Shown here piece after piece: positions 1 through 6,498 of a DNA stretch of 18,184 nucleotides. This DNA comes from Candidatus Krumholzibacteriia bacterium (GTDB lineage Bacteria > Krumholzibacteriota > Krumholzibacteria > WVZY01 > JAKEHA01). The first letter of the stretch is position 1. The number at the start of each line of letters is the position of its first letter. The position numbers and the translations under genes are program-made. The notes under the pieces were generated by a model, which was given only the letters and a program-made list of their open reading frames with translations, had not been told where the DNA came from and did no database searches. The stretch lies in contig JAOTVO010000017.1 of the NCBI GenBank assembly GCA_029863355.1, positions 1-18,184 on the forward strand. Reading direction: 5' to 3'.

Positions 1-168
1 GGCGTTCAAGAGCCCGATGACCGCCACGCCCCACACCGCCCCCTGCCAGCCCTCCACGTGCAGTCCGGGCAGCACGCGCGCGAGCAGCCACAGACCCAAC
101 ACCTCCACCGCCCACACCACGAGCACCCGGCGGGCGAGCGAATAGGCCGCGTAAACGGAGAAACCCAT
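1..168 (-). CDS. Phage-holin-like PF04020 (YvlD-type) membrane protein, 5' part only
   Basis: The first 56 codons of a minus-strand gene that runs off the left edge of the window. The peptide begins MGFSVYAAYSLARRVLVVWA, continues with a hydrophobic segment, and then reads LPGLHVEGWQGAVWG followed by VAVIGLLNA. A first membrane helix, an LPG-hydrophobic-VEG turn and a second helix ending in LLNA is the signature of the small four-helix PF04020 family, often labelled phage holin family or YvlD, whose role in bacteria is poorly known. The ATG at 168 is the only good start. The frame stays open further upstream, but I find no supporting start there, and no clear Shine-Dalgarno sequence is visible. 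It lies 73 bases after the MBL hydrolase gene on the same strand and may be co-transcribed with it. The name holin reflects topology only; no lysis gene is nearby. Confidence 0.7.
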   Translation of the reverse strand, partial: MGFSVYAAYSLARRVLVVWAVEVLGLWLLARVLPGLHVEGWQGAVWGVAVIGLLNA

Positions 169-241
169 CGCCGGGAGTATGCGACGAATGGCGCTGCGGT
201 TCCAGAGGGAGCGATCGGCGCGCGCTGAAAAGGCGCGGCGG

Positions 242-1000
242 CTAGTGGACGAGGCGCAGGCCGGCGCCCGGCTGGACGACGTGGACGGCGACGTTCGGCG
301 CGACGTCACCGGCGTGTGCGGCGAACGTATGCGGAGGCGCGCTGAGGAAGCGCGGGCGCATCCAACCCATACCGACCGGCGCGAAGGTGCCCCAGTGGAT
401 CGGCATCGCGGCGCGCGGCTGCAGGAGCTGGAGCGACTCGGCGGCGCGGCGGGGGTCCAGGTGGCCCTCTCCGACCGTCGGTCCCCAGCCCCAAACGGGG
501 AGCATGGCCAGGTCGAGGCGGGACATGGAGCCCATCTCGGGGAACAGATCCGTGTCGCCGGCGAAGTACACCGTCTGGCTGCCGTGCAGCACGTAGCCGA
601 GGCAGTCCGACTCGGGCCCGAACGGATGGCGGGAGCCCGCGTGGTCGGCGTAGGTGGCTCCGATGCTCACCGACTCCACGGCGGTGTAGTCGCCCGCGCG
701 CAGCTCCTCGATGTGACGGAAGCCGTCGCGCCAGAGCAGATCGCCGCTGCCCTCCGGGACGATCATGCGGACGTCGCGGCCCAGCATACGCAGCGAGGGC
801 AGGTCCATGTGATCGTAGTGCATGTGCGAGAGAAGGACCGCGTCGAGGTTGCCCAGGAGCGCGGAGTCGACGGTGCGCGCCTGCCGGCGGATGTAGCCTA
901 TGCGGTCACGCAGGACGGGGTCGGTGAGGATGCGCACCCCGTTCATCTCGAGGAGCACGGTCGCGTGGCCGATATAAGTGATGTCGAGCGCAGATGTCAT
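242..1000 (-). CDS. MBL-fold metallo-hydrolase (UlaG / NAPE-PLD-like)
   Basis: A 252-residue metallo-beta-lactamase-fold hydrolase of the Lactamase_B_2 group, presumably cytosolic because no signal peptide is seen. The start MTSALDITYIGHATVLLEM gives the usual first strand of the family (TYIGHATVLLE). The metal ligands are easy to place: HMHYDH at residues 59-64 is the HxHxDH motif, H120 lies in YADHAG, D149 in FAGDTD, and H202 in MPIHWGTF. Relatives include UlaG lactonase, NAPE-hydrolysing phospholipase D and many unassigned hydrolases, so the substrate cannot be named. An upstream in-frame GTG at 1048 would add 16 residues (TAAPVWPGYCSRPRS) that do not resemble the family. I prefer the ATG at 1000, although neither start has a strong ribosome site. 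The gene lies 55 bases downstream of dodecin on the same strand. Confidence 0.88.
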   Translation of the reverse strand: MTSALDITYIGHATVLLEMNGVRILTDPVLRDRIGYIRRQARTVDSALLGNLDAVLLSHMHYDHMDLPSLRMLGRDVRMIVPEGSGDLLWRDGFRHIEELRAGDYTAVESVSIGATYADHAGSRHPFGPESDCLGYVLHGSQTVYFAGDTDLFPEMGSMSRLDLAMLPVWGWGPTVGEGHLDPRRAAESLQLLQPRAAMPIHWGTFAPVGMGWMRPRFLSAPPHTFAAHAGDVAPNVAVHVVQPGAGLRLVH

Positions 1001-1055
1001 GCTGCGAGGTCGTGAGCAATATCCCGGCCACACGGGGGCCGCGGTCACGGCCGGA

Positions 1056-1265
1056 TCAGTCCTCGAGTGTAAAGCCTATCTTCAGTGTGACTTGCCAGAG
1101 AGGGGAGCGGTCGTTCTGGACCGCGCCACGGATATCCGTGACCTCGAACCAGCGCAGATTCCGAATGGTCTCCGAGGCCTTCTTCAGTGCGTTCTGCACC
1201 GCGTCCTCGATGCCCGCTTCGGAGGTTCCCGTCACTTCGACTTGCTTGTATACGTGGTGGCTCAT
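1056..1265 (-). CDS. Dodecin, flavin-binding storage protein
   Basis: A 69-residue protein that matches dodecin over its full length: [15 protein letters not shown], an amphipathic helix ([18 protein letters not shown]), then [14 protein letters not shown] and a final strand WQVTLKIGF. Dodecins assemble into hollow dodecamers that bind flavins and buffer or store them. W39 in RWFEV is the conserved tryptophan that stacks on the isoalloxazine ring, and Q58 in WQVTLKIGF is the conserved ring-contacting glutamine. The frame is open upstream to another ATG at 1334, but that codon lies inside the predicted promoter and would add a non-conserved extension, so I start at 1265. The leader contains a strong hairpin. 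The MBL hydrolase gene follows after 55 bases. Confidence 0.93.
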   Translation of the reverse strand: MSHHVYKQVEVTGTSEAGIEDAVQNALKKASETIRNLRWFEVTDIRGAVQNDRSPLWQVTLKIGFTLED

Positions 1266-1294
1266 CAGGTGGTTTCGTTTCCCGTGAAGGACGA

Positions 1295-1315
1295 CGGCGG
1301 CGCGTCGCGCCGCCG
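1295..1315 (-). repeat. Perfect 10-bp inverted repeat in the dodecin leader
   Basis: CGGCGGCGCG at 1295-1304 is followed, after one base, by its exact complement CGCGCCGCCG at 1306-1315. As RNA it would fold into a very stable GC stem with a minimal loop. The predicted dodecin transcript start is at about 1318, so the hairpin would sit at the extreme 5' end of the mRNA. No U-run follows, so it does not look like a terminator. A 5' stabilising hairpin or a protein-binding site is possible. Confidence 0.6.
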
Positions 1316-1324
1316 GTCTGGACC

Positions 1325-1353
1325 AATATAACACACGGCCCCCGCGCCGCCAA
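1325..1353 (-). promoter_or_regulatory. Sigma-70-type promoter for dodecin
   Basis: Read on the minus strand, TTGGCG (1348-1353) is followed by a 17-base spacer and TATATT (1325-1330). The -10 is preceded by TG plus one base (TGTTATATT), an extended -10. Four of six -35 bases and five of six -10 bases match the consensus, and this is an AT-rich spot in very GC-rich DNA. It lies about 60 bases upstream of the dodecin ATG. Confidence 0.6.
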
Positions 1354-1382
1354 ACGAAAGCGGCAAGAGCGGGGCAATACCG

Positions 1383-1407
1383 TAACCAGTTATGGATAAA
1401 TTGGTTA
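1383..1407. promoter_or_regulatory. Candidate operator upstream of the response regulator gene
   Basis: TAACCA at 1383-1388 is repeated inverted as TGGTTA at 1402-1407, with partly matching inner bases (TAACCAgTT ... AAtTGGTTA). A direct repeat GTTATGG also occurs at 1389-1395 and 1404-1410. This small AT-rich island stands in GC-rich sequence between the divergent dodecin and response regulator genes and just upstream of the predicted regulator promoter, a natural place for a DNA-binding protein. The protein is unknown. Confidence 0.35.
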
Positions 1408-1416
1408 TGGCGCGGG

Positions 1417-1446
1417 TGGAAACCGGAACAGTGGATCAGCTATACT
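1417..1446 (+). promoter_or_regulatory. Weak sigma-70-like promoter for the response regulator
   Basis: TATACT at 1441-1446 is five of six bases from the -10 consensus. TGGAAA (1417-1422), 18 bases upstream, matches four of six -35 bases. It is about 100 bases upstream of the regulator ATG. The same nine bases TATACTCCT recur at the EamA promoter (15111). Confidence 0.35.
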
Positions 1447-1544
1447 CCTGCGACTGCTGTGTCCCGATGGCGGCAGCTTCATGGCGCCCGCCGCGGCGGG
1501 CGGCCGGTTCTCCCGGACCGAGTCAACTACCCCGAGGTGAGCCG

Positions 1545-1907
1545 ATGAAGCGCCGGATGCTCGTCGTCGACGACGAGCCCCAGATTCGTGAGGTCCTGCG
1601 CCGCAAGTTGGAAAAGTGCGGATACGAGGTCGTCGAGGCCGGCGATGGGCGCGAGGCCATCGAGCTTCTCGACGCCCAGCTGTTCGACGTGGTGATCGCC
1701 GACATCCTCATGCCGGAGAAGGACGGCCTCGAGGTGATCATGCACGCCCAGCGCGACCACCCCACCACCCGGTGCGTGGCCATCAGCGCCCCCAGCAACC
1801 GCGTCTTCCTGCAAAGCGCCGAGCTGCTCGGCGCCACCCGTGTCATCGAAAAGCCGTTCGACCTGGACGCGTTCGCGAAGGTCATCGAAGAAGTGCTGCG
1901 CTACTAA
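1545..1907 (+). CDS. Single-domain response regulator (CheY-like receiver)
   Basis: A 120-residue stand-alone receiver domain: MKRRMLVVDDEPQIREVLRR, the acidic pocket D9-D10-E11-type residues, phosphoacceptor D53 in VVIADILMPEKDG, the switch serine S81 in CVAIS, and K103 in the EKPF motif. It has no output domain, so it would act by protein interaction or as a phosphorelay intermediate. I chose the ATG at 1545 because GAGGTGA ends four bases before it. The frame is open upstream to 1392, but that extra stretch is low-complexity and not conserved. The stop codon TAA overlaps the antiparallel TAG of the DUF523 gene. The only histidine kinase in the window (4116-6059) is a possible but unproven partner. 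Confidence 0.93.
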   Translation: MKRRMLVVDDEPQIREVLRRKLEKCGYEVVEAGDGREAIELLDAQLFDVVIADILMPEKDGLEVIMHAQRDHPTTRCVAISAPSNRVFLQSAELLGATRVIEKPFDLDAFAKVIEEVLRY

Positions 1908-2641
1908 CGCGGGCGTCTGCCCGGCGAGACGATGCGCGAGAGCGCCGCCATCAGCTCGTGCTCGTAGCGATCGAGCAGCTCCGCTATGGGCAGCGCGCCG
2001 GCCTGGGCGACGAGCGGTCCCATGCGCGCGTAGTGCTCGGGGCTGTGCGCGAGGACGAGCGTCCTGTGCTCGGTATGGAAGGCGACGATGTCACGGGGCC
2101 GCGGGCCGCCCTCGCGCAACGTGAGCCAGCGATCGTAGGCGAAGATGCGCGTGACGAAGTGCTCGCGCAGGCGCGGGTCGCGCAGGCGACCCTCTTCCTC
2201 GATGGGCAGGTTGGGATAACGCGCCATGAGCGCGCGGGCAAAGAGCCCCACGCCGTCGCGCGAAGGGACGCCGCTCTCGTCGAAGAGGCGCACGCGCTCC
2301 ATCCCGCACGACGGCGACGATTCCTTTAGAACGTAACCGCGCAGCCGCTCGCCCCGCAGCTCCTGCACGCGCGCCTCGCTGTAGCTTGTGACGCGGTCGG
2401 TGACGTCGGCCCGACTCTCATTGCCCACCATGCGCACGTCATCTCCGGCGCGCACCAGACGCACCGACTCGCGCGGCGTGCCCAGTCCGGCGCCCTCCTC
2501 CGGGCAGGTCTTGACCCAGCGCACGTAGGGCCCGAGTACTTCCATCAAGTAGTCGTCGCGCGTGTGGGTACCGTCGAAGCGGACCTCGTCGCCGCACAGG
2601 CACGCGCTGATGCCCACCGGTATCTTGCGCGATTCGGCCAT
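1904..2641 (-). CDS. DUF523 protein with truncated DUF1722 domain
   Basis: The N-terminal half is a complete DUF523 domain: KIPVGISACLCGDEVRFDG, then VKTCPEEGAGLGTPRE, and later VLKESSPSCGMERV, with the family's conserved cysteines. The second half starts like DUF1722 (YbgA-type): FVTRIFAYDRWLTL, then IVAFHTEHRTLVLAHSPEHYARMG, then a helix ending in LMAALSR. In the family this is followed by a basic stretch, a conserved HTNVLQHL-like helix and about 60 more residues; here the protein ends after ten unrelated residues (IVSPGRRPR). Length is 245 residues, where two-domain homologues I recall have about 310-330. The ATG at 2641 is preferred to the one at 2653 (four residues longer); neither has a clear ribosome site. 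The biochemical function of the family is not firmly known. The gene follows the SRPBCC gene by 27 bases (15 from the longer start). Confidence 0.85.
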   Translation of the reverse strand: MAESRKIPVGISACLCGDEVRFDGTHTRDDYLMEVLGPYVRWVKTCPEEGAGLGTPRESVRLVRAGDDVRMVGNESRADVTDRVTSYSEARVQELRGERLRGYVLKESSPSCGMERVRLFDESGVPSRDGVGLFARALMARYPNLPIEEEGRLRDPRLREHFVTRIFAYDRWLTLREGGPRPRDIVAFHTEHRTLVLAHSPEHYARMGPLVAQAGALPIAELLDRYEHELMAALSRIVSPGRRPR

Positions 2642-2668
2642 GCTGGCGAGCATACCACGCCGGAGGTG

Positions 2669-3688
2669 TCATTCTCCGCGGGGGCACAGGCGGGCGCGGT
2701 AGCTCTCCTCGAGCGCCGACATGCGCCGGCTCCAGTGGTTGTCGAAGAACGCCTGGACGGCTTCGTTGCCCTCCGGCGACAGGCCGGCCACGCGCCAACC
2801 GACGGTCATCGTGGTCCCGCCGCCGCCGTTGCGCTCGCAACGAACCTCCTCGATCAGACACTCGATTTCGGGGATGAAGAGAACGGTCCTCATCGAGAGC
2901 GTTTGCTCGTCGTAGTCCGCGAGCACGTACCAGCTCTCGCGCATCCGCCACATCGCGCGGGCGGGTTCGTTCTCCGAGCCGAACACGTAGTCCGGCGTGG
3001 CCGCCGTCCAGTGGTTTCCATCTCGGGGGTTCAGCTGGCGGAACACCTCCGCCGGCGCGGCGTCGAAATCGACGGTGTGCGTCCGCTCGATCGCCACCGG
3101 CTGGAATGGTTCGAAACGTGTGCCGTGCTCGAGGTAGTGCGCCAGAAGCACCTGCCAGCCCTCCTTGCCGAACGCCCGTTCCTGGATCTGGTGTTCGAGT
3201 TGGAGGGCGAGCGTCTCCCTCATCGATTCGGTCTTGCCCTCGGCCGTATAAGTCAGCGCGACCTGGGTCATCCCCGGCGAGGGCTCGGCGCATTCGATCC
3301 GCACATGCATGACATAGACAGCTGGCTTTTCGTACGCCAGCTCGATGACGTACCGTTCGCGGTCCAGCTTCAGCAGCTGCCAGGTGGTGTGTGGATCGGC
3401 CAGCCGGCGAAACGTGCCGCCCTCGGTGACGGCGCTCGCGCCATCGGGTGAGATGATCTCGATCTCCCAGTCGGGGTCCCAAACCGCTCGCCGCGTGGGC
3501 AGGAAGAGGTCGAACACCTCGCCCGGGGATCCATCCGCCTCCAGGGGCACGGTGGCGGTGGCGCGGTCCGGCGTCTCGGCGGGGGCCGCCGATCCGGTCG
3601 CCATCGACGTCCACGACTGGATCGCCAGCGCCAGAGTGAGGACGACGACGGGCTGCGGGCGGCGGGTCGTGGCGGTGGGACTACGCAT
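2669..3688 (-). CDS. Exported protein with two tandem SRPBCC (START-like) domains
   Basis: A 339-residue protein with an N-terminal targeting segment (arginines, then hydrophobic residues 13-26, then an AAPAE-rich linker), suggesting export to the periplasm or attachment to the membrane. Two domains of similar plan follow. The first runs from about residue 43 (ATATVPLEADGSPGEVFDLF) to about 190, the second from about 203 (ERTHTVDFDAAPAEVFRQL) to about 330. Both begin with the strand-helix pattern of SRPBCC polyketide-cyclase/START-like folds, which bind hydrophobic ligands, and both end in a long helix. The ligand is unknown. The start is secure: GAGGAGG lies a few bases upstream, inside the end of the small ribbon-helix-helix-like gene, which overlaps this gene by eight bases. 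The two are therefore probably translationally coupled. Confidence 0.75.
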   Translation of the reverse strand: MRSPTATTRRPQPVVVLTLALAIQSWTSMATGSAAPAETPDRATATVPLEADGSPGEVFDLFLPTRRAVWDPDWEIEIISPDGASAVTEGGTFRRLADPHTTWQLLKLDRERYVIELAYEKPAVYVMHVRIECAEPSPGMTQVALTYTAEGKTESMRETLALQLEHQIQERAFGKEGWQVLLAHYLEHGTRFEPFQPVAIERTHTVDFDAAPAEVFRQLNPRDGNHWTAATPDYVFGSENEPARAMWRMRESWYVLADYDEQTLSMRTVLFIPEIECLIEEVRCERNGGGGTTMTVGWRVAGLSPEGNEAVQAFFDNHWSRRMSALEESYRARLCPRGE

Positions 3689-3947
3689 TGTTACCCTCCT
3701 CGTCGATCATCCGGTGGCTGGCCTCGGCACCGAAGTCCATTCCGTAGACGGCCTTGAGCTGTTCGATCTTCTCCAGGGTCGACGCCACGAAGGGCGAGCG
3801 TCCCTCGAAGGCCGCCAACGCGATGCCTTCGAGGAGATCGCTCAGCGACATTTCGAGGTATTCAGCCAGGCCTTTCAGGACTTTGAGGAGCCGCTTCTCG
3901 ATGCGGACTCCGGTCTGGACGCGCTGAACGCGGATGGGCTCGTTCAA
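3681..3947 (-). CDS. Small ribbon-helix-helix-like putative regulator
   Basis: An 88-residue protein starting at a TTG codon, with GGGAGG seven bases upstream, which fixes the start. Residues 12-48 (TGVRIEKRLLKVLKGLAEY, then LEMSLSDLLEGIALAAFEG) read as a short basic strand followed by two helices, the plan of a ribbon-helix-helix (CopG/Arc-type) DNA-binding fold. The C-terminal 40 residues are a charged tail. It overlaps the SRPBCC gene by eight bases and has a perfect 16-bp palindrome 19-34 bases upstream of its start codon, as expected for an autoregulated dimeric repressor. I infer DNA binding from pattern alone. An alternative is a small accessory subunit of the SRPBCC protein. The TTG start suggests low expression. 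Confidence 0.65.
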   Translation of the reverse strand: MNEPIRVQRVQTGVRIEKRLLKVLKGLAEYLEMSLSDLLEGIALAAFEGRSPFVASTLEKIEQLKAVYGMDFGAEASHRMIDEEGNNA

Positions 3948-3965
3948 GGGGTTGCCTCCCAGTGG

Positions 3966-3981
3966 TGTTACCTAGGTAACA
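3966..3981. promoter_or_regulatory. 16-bp perfect palindrome, candidate operator
   Basis: TGTTACCTAGGTAACA is its own reverse complement over all 16 bases. It lies between the divergent ribbon-helix-helix-like gene (start 3947) and the TPR kinase gene (start 4116), where it could control one or both. Part of it, GGTA, recurs a few bases to the right (ATGGTACG). A site of this length and symmetry suits a dimer or tetramer of a ribbon-helix-helix protein. Confidence 0.6.
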
Positions 3982-4072
3982 TGGTACGTCGTTCGACCCC
4001 CTGGGGTTCCAGCAAAATGGGGGTGGAGGCGGCTGTCCGCTCGGGGCATGGCAAGTGCGCGCCGCCATGGGG

Positions 4073-4078
4073 TAGAAT
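4073..4078 (+). promoter_or_regulatory. Possible -10 element for the TPR kinase gene
   Basis: TAGAAT stands out in otherwise GC-rich sequence 38 bases upstream of the kinase ATG. No good -35 is seen at 16-18 bases; TGGCAA at 18 bases is weak. Listed as a candidate only. Confidence 0.3.
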
Positions 4079-4115
4079 TGAAAGCTCGCCGCGGGAGCCG
4101 GCGACCAAGGCACAC

Positions 4116-6059
4116 ATGAAAGCGCTGAAGACATCCGAAATCGAGGCGCGCCTGGCGCGCGCCACCCCGGACAGCCCGGAAGCGATCGAGCTCAAGACTC
4201 GCCTTTCGTGGCGGGTCTGGTCGGTGGACCTCGTGCGGGCGCAGCGCCTGTCCGAGGAGGCGCGCTCGAGCGCCGAGCGCGTCGGCGACGAGCGCGGCAT
4301 CGCCTTCGCCAAGGGCGCGCAGGGGCTTTTTCTTTGGGGAACCGGCGACGCCGAACGGGCGGTAGCGCTCCTCACCGATGCGCTCACGTGGTTCGAGGCG
4401 CACGGCGACCGCGCGGGCATCGCCCACGCCAAGGTCGGCCTCGCGTACGCCCACTGGGGCTTCGGCGACTTCAAGCGTGGGTTCGAGTTGGCCGAGGAGT
4501 CGCTCGCCGCGGCCGAGGGGCTCGGCGATGCCGAGGCAGCGGCGTGGGCCCTGTCCGCGCTGGGTGGATTCTATCTGGACTGGAAGGACCACGAGCGCGC
4601 GCTCGATCACTGGCGCCGGGCGCTGGATACGTTCGTGGAGTTCGAGAGCCTGAGCGGACAGGCGCGCGCGCTCAATGGCATCGGCAACGCGTACCACCTG
4701 CTCGGCGACAACGCCCAGGCCCTCGAGTACCAGAACCGCAGCCTGGCTACGTTCGAGTCCATCGGCAGCCACGTCGGTGCGGCCAAGACGCTCAACGACA
4801 TCGGTCTGATCCTGCAGAGCGAGGAGCGCTACGACGAGGCGCTCGACTACCACCGCAGGGCGCTCGCCGTGCGCGTCGAGCACGACTACGTGCAGGGCGA
4901 GTGCACGTGCCTGCTCGACATCGCCCACGTCCACATCGTGCAGCGCAGGTACGACGAGGCGCGCGAGACGCTGGATCGCGCGTTGTTGGCCGCGGAGAAG
5001 ATCCGCTCGAAGACCAAGCAACGCCGCGCACACGAGCTCTTCTCACGGCTCTACCGCGATCTCGGCGAGTTCGACATCGCGTTCGTGCACTTCGAGAACT
5101 ACCACCGCCTAACCGAAGAGGTCTTCCACGAGGACTCGCAGCAGAAGCTGCGCAACATGAGGTCGGCCCTCGAGCAGGAGGCAGCCGCGCGGGAGGCGGA
5201 GATCCAGCGGAAAATGAACGACGAGCTGCGCGAGAAGAACGAGCGTCTCCAGCGGACGCTGGCCGAGCTGCGCAACACCCAGGCGCAGATCCTCCAGGAC
5301 GGCAAGATGGCCGCGCTGGGCGGTCTGGTGGCCGGGCTCGCGCACGAGATCAATACGCCGGTGGGAACGATCAAGAGTGCGGCCGACATCAGCCGGCGCG
5401 CGCTCGAGCGGATCCGCGAATCGCTGGAGAGCGGCGAGGACCCCGAGGGCGCGCTCGAGCAGGTTCGCGGACTTACCGATGTGCTGCAGCTCAACGCCAA
5501 CAACACGGCGGTGGGCGCCGAGCGCATCGAGCGCATGGTGCGCAGCCTCCGCACGTTCGCCCACCTCGATCAGGCGGGGTTCCAGCGGACGGACATCCAC
5601 GAGGGGATCGAAAGCGCGCTGACGCTGCTGGGCCCGGAGGTCCCGCGCGGCGTCACCGTGGAGCGCGACTACGGCGAACTCTCTCCGATCTTCGCGTACC
5701 CGGGCGATCTCAACCAGGTGTTCATGAACATCATCGTCAACGCGCTGCAGGCGTTCGGCGGGGCCGGCGGAAGGGTGACGGTTCGCACCCGGGCGGCCGG
5801 CGGCCGCGTGCGCGTGGAAATCAGCGACGACGGACGCGGCATCCCCGAGGACAAGCTCGCGCACCTCTTCGAGCCCGGCTTCACGCGCAAGCACGCCACG
5901 GTGCGCATGCGCACCGGCCTTTACACGAGCCACAACATCGTGCGCAACCACCTGGGAGAGCTGACCGTGGAGAGCCGGGTGGGCAAGGGCACGATGTTCC
6001 GCATCTCCATCCCCGACAATCTTGACCAGCTAATCTCCGAAGCCGCCGGCAGGGCCTGA
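4116..6059 (+). CDS. Soluble TPR-containing sensor histidine kinase
   Basis: A 647-residue kinase with no membrane segment. Residues from about 20 to 340 are successive tetratricopeptide-type helical pairs (for example ALNGIGNAYHLLGDNAQALEY and TLNDIGLILQSEERYDEALDY), forming a protein- or peptide-binding sensor. A charged coiled coil follows at about 345-398. The dimerisation and phosphoacceptor helix carries H410 in LAHEINTPVG; the E-x-x-T next to it is the usual phosphatase motif. The ATP-binding domain has the N box (NIIVNALQAF, N542) and G1 box (DDGRG, about 572). The G2 region is unusual, MRTGLYTSHNIV rather than GTGLGLSIV. AAGG lies six bases before the ATG at 4116. The frame is open far upstream, but that part covers the genes on the other strand and has no ribosome site. 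No receiver domain is fused; the orphan receiver at 1545 is a possible partner. Confidence 0.93.
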   Translation: MKALKTSEIEARLARATPDSPEAIELKTRLSWRVWSVDLVRAQRLSEEARSSAERVGDERGIAFAKGAQGLFLWGTGDAERAVALLTDALTWFEAHGDRAGIAHAKVGLAYAHWGFGDFKRGFELAEESLAAAEGLGDAEAAAWALSALGGFYLDWKDHERALDHWRRALDTFVEFESLSGQARALNGIGNAYHLLGDNAQALEYQNRSLATFESIGSHVGAAKTLNDIGLILQSEERYDEALDYHRRALAVRVEHDYVQGECTCLLDIAHVHIVQRRYDEARETLDRALLAAEKIRSKTKQRRAHELFSRLYRDLGEFDIAFVHFENYHRLTEEVFHEDSQQKLRNMRSALEQEAAAREAEIQRKMNDELREKNERLQRTLAELRNTQAQILQDGKMAALGGLVAGLAHEINTPVGTIKSAADISRRALERIRESLESGEDPEGALEQVRGLTDVLQLNANNTAVGAERIERMVRSLRTFAHLDQAGFQRTDIHEGIESALTLLGPEVPRGVTVERDYGELSPIFAYPGDLNQVFMNIIVNALQAFGGAGGRVTVRTRAAGGRVRVEISDDGRGIPEDKLAHLFEPGFTRKHATVRMRTGLYTSHNIVRNHLGELTVESRVGKGTMFRISIPDNLDQLISEAAGRA

Positions 6060-6082
6060 GCCCCGCCGGCGCCTTCCGACGG

Positions 6083-6117
6083 AGAAAAGAAAACCGCCCG
6101 GCGGGTGCCGGGCGGTT
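6083..6117 (-). terminator. Intrinsic terminator between convergent genes
   Basis: AACCGCCCGGC (6092-6102) and its exact complement GCCGGGCGGTT (6107-6117) enclose the loop GGGT. On the minus strand the 11-bp stem is followed by TTTTCTTTTC, a good U-tract, so it terminates the DUF805 gene (stop at 6148). On the plus strand only GTTGTG follows, so for the kinase transcript it is at best a weak bidirectional terminator. Confidence 0.85.
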
Positions 6118-6147
6118 GTGAACGGATCTGTTCGGGAAGCCGGCCGG

Positions 6148-6498
6148 TCAGGCCGCGCACGGATCCGGGCCGTACTCGTTGGCGCCGCTCGCGCCCTTCG
6201 TGGAGAGCAGAACGAGTCCCAGATAGATGTTGTAGAGCGGCACGAAGAACAGCCAGTAGTGCCAGCCCGGTTTGCCCACGTCGTGCAGGCGGCGCACGAC
6301 CAGGCATGCCATCGCGGCGCAGCCGGCGGCGCCGATGATGAACCCGAGCGCGCTGGCGCCCTCTTCGCCCACACCCGCCATCGCCGAGACGAAGCCGATG
6401 GCGAAGGCGAGAGCGTAGGTCACGACGGTGATGCCGAGCACACCGAGGAAGTACTGCTTGCGGCCCATGCGGCCCTTCAGCGTGAAGATCTTGCCCAT
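6148..6498 (-). CDS. DUF805 small membrane protein
   Basis: A 116-residue integral membrane protein with all DUF805 landmarks: an N-terminal GRMGRKQYFLG, hydrophobic helices at about 17-40 and 48-66, the RRLHDVGKPGWHYWLFF motif at about 69-85, another helix, and the C-terminal GANEYGPDP. DUF805 (YhaH/YhaI-type) proteins are widespread inner-membrane proteins of unknown function. AAAGGAGT lies about nine bases upstream of the ATG, giving a secure start. It appears to be a single-gene transcript: an intrinsic terminator follows and the next gene upstream on the same strand is 315 bases away. Confidence 0.92.
   Translation of the reverse strand: MGKIFTLKGRMGRKQYFLGVLGITVVTYALAFAIGFVSAMAGVGEEGASALGFIIGAAGCAAMACLVVRRLHDVGKPGWHYWLFFVPLYNIYLGLVLLSTKGASGANEYGPDPCAA

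Noticed and set aside
1..168. Holin-like gene as evidence for a prophage
   Set aside because: No integrase, lysin, capsid or tail gene is in the window, and PF04020 proteins are common on bacterial chromosomes.
179..1015. Long plus-strand frame opposite the MBL hydrolase gene
   Set aside because: It is a shadow: composition is Arg/Ala/Val/His-rich without motifs, and the minus frame has all metal-binding motifs.
3345..4115. Upstream extension of the TPR kinase frame
   Set aside because: It lies opposite the SRPBCC and ribbon-helix-helix-like genes, has no ribosome site or recognisable domain, and the ATG at 4116 has AAGG at good spacing.
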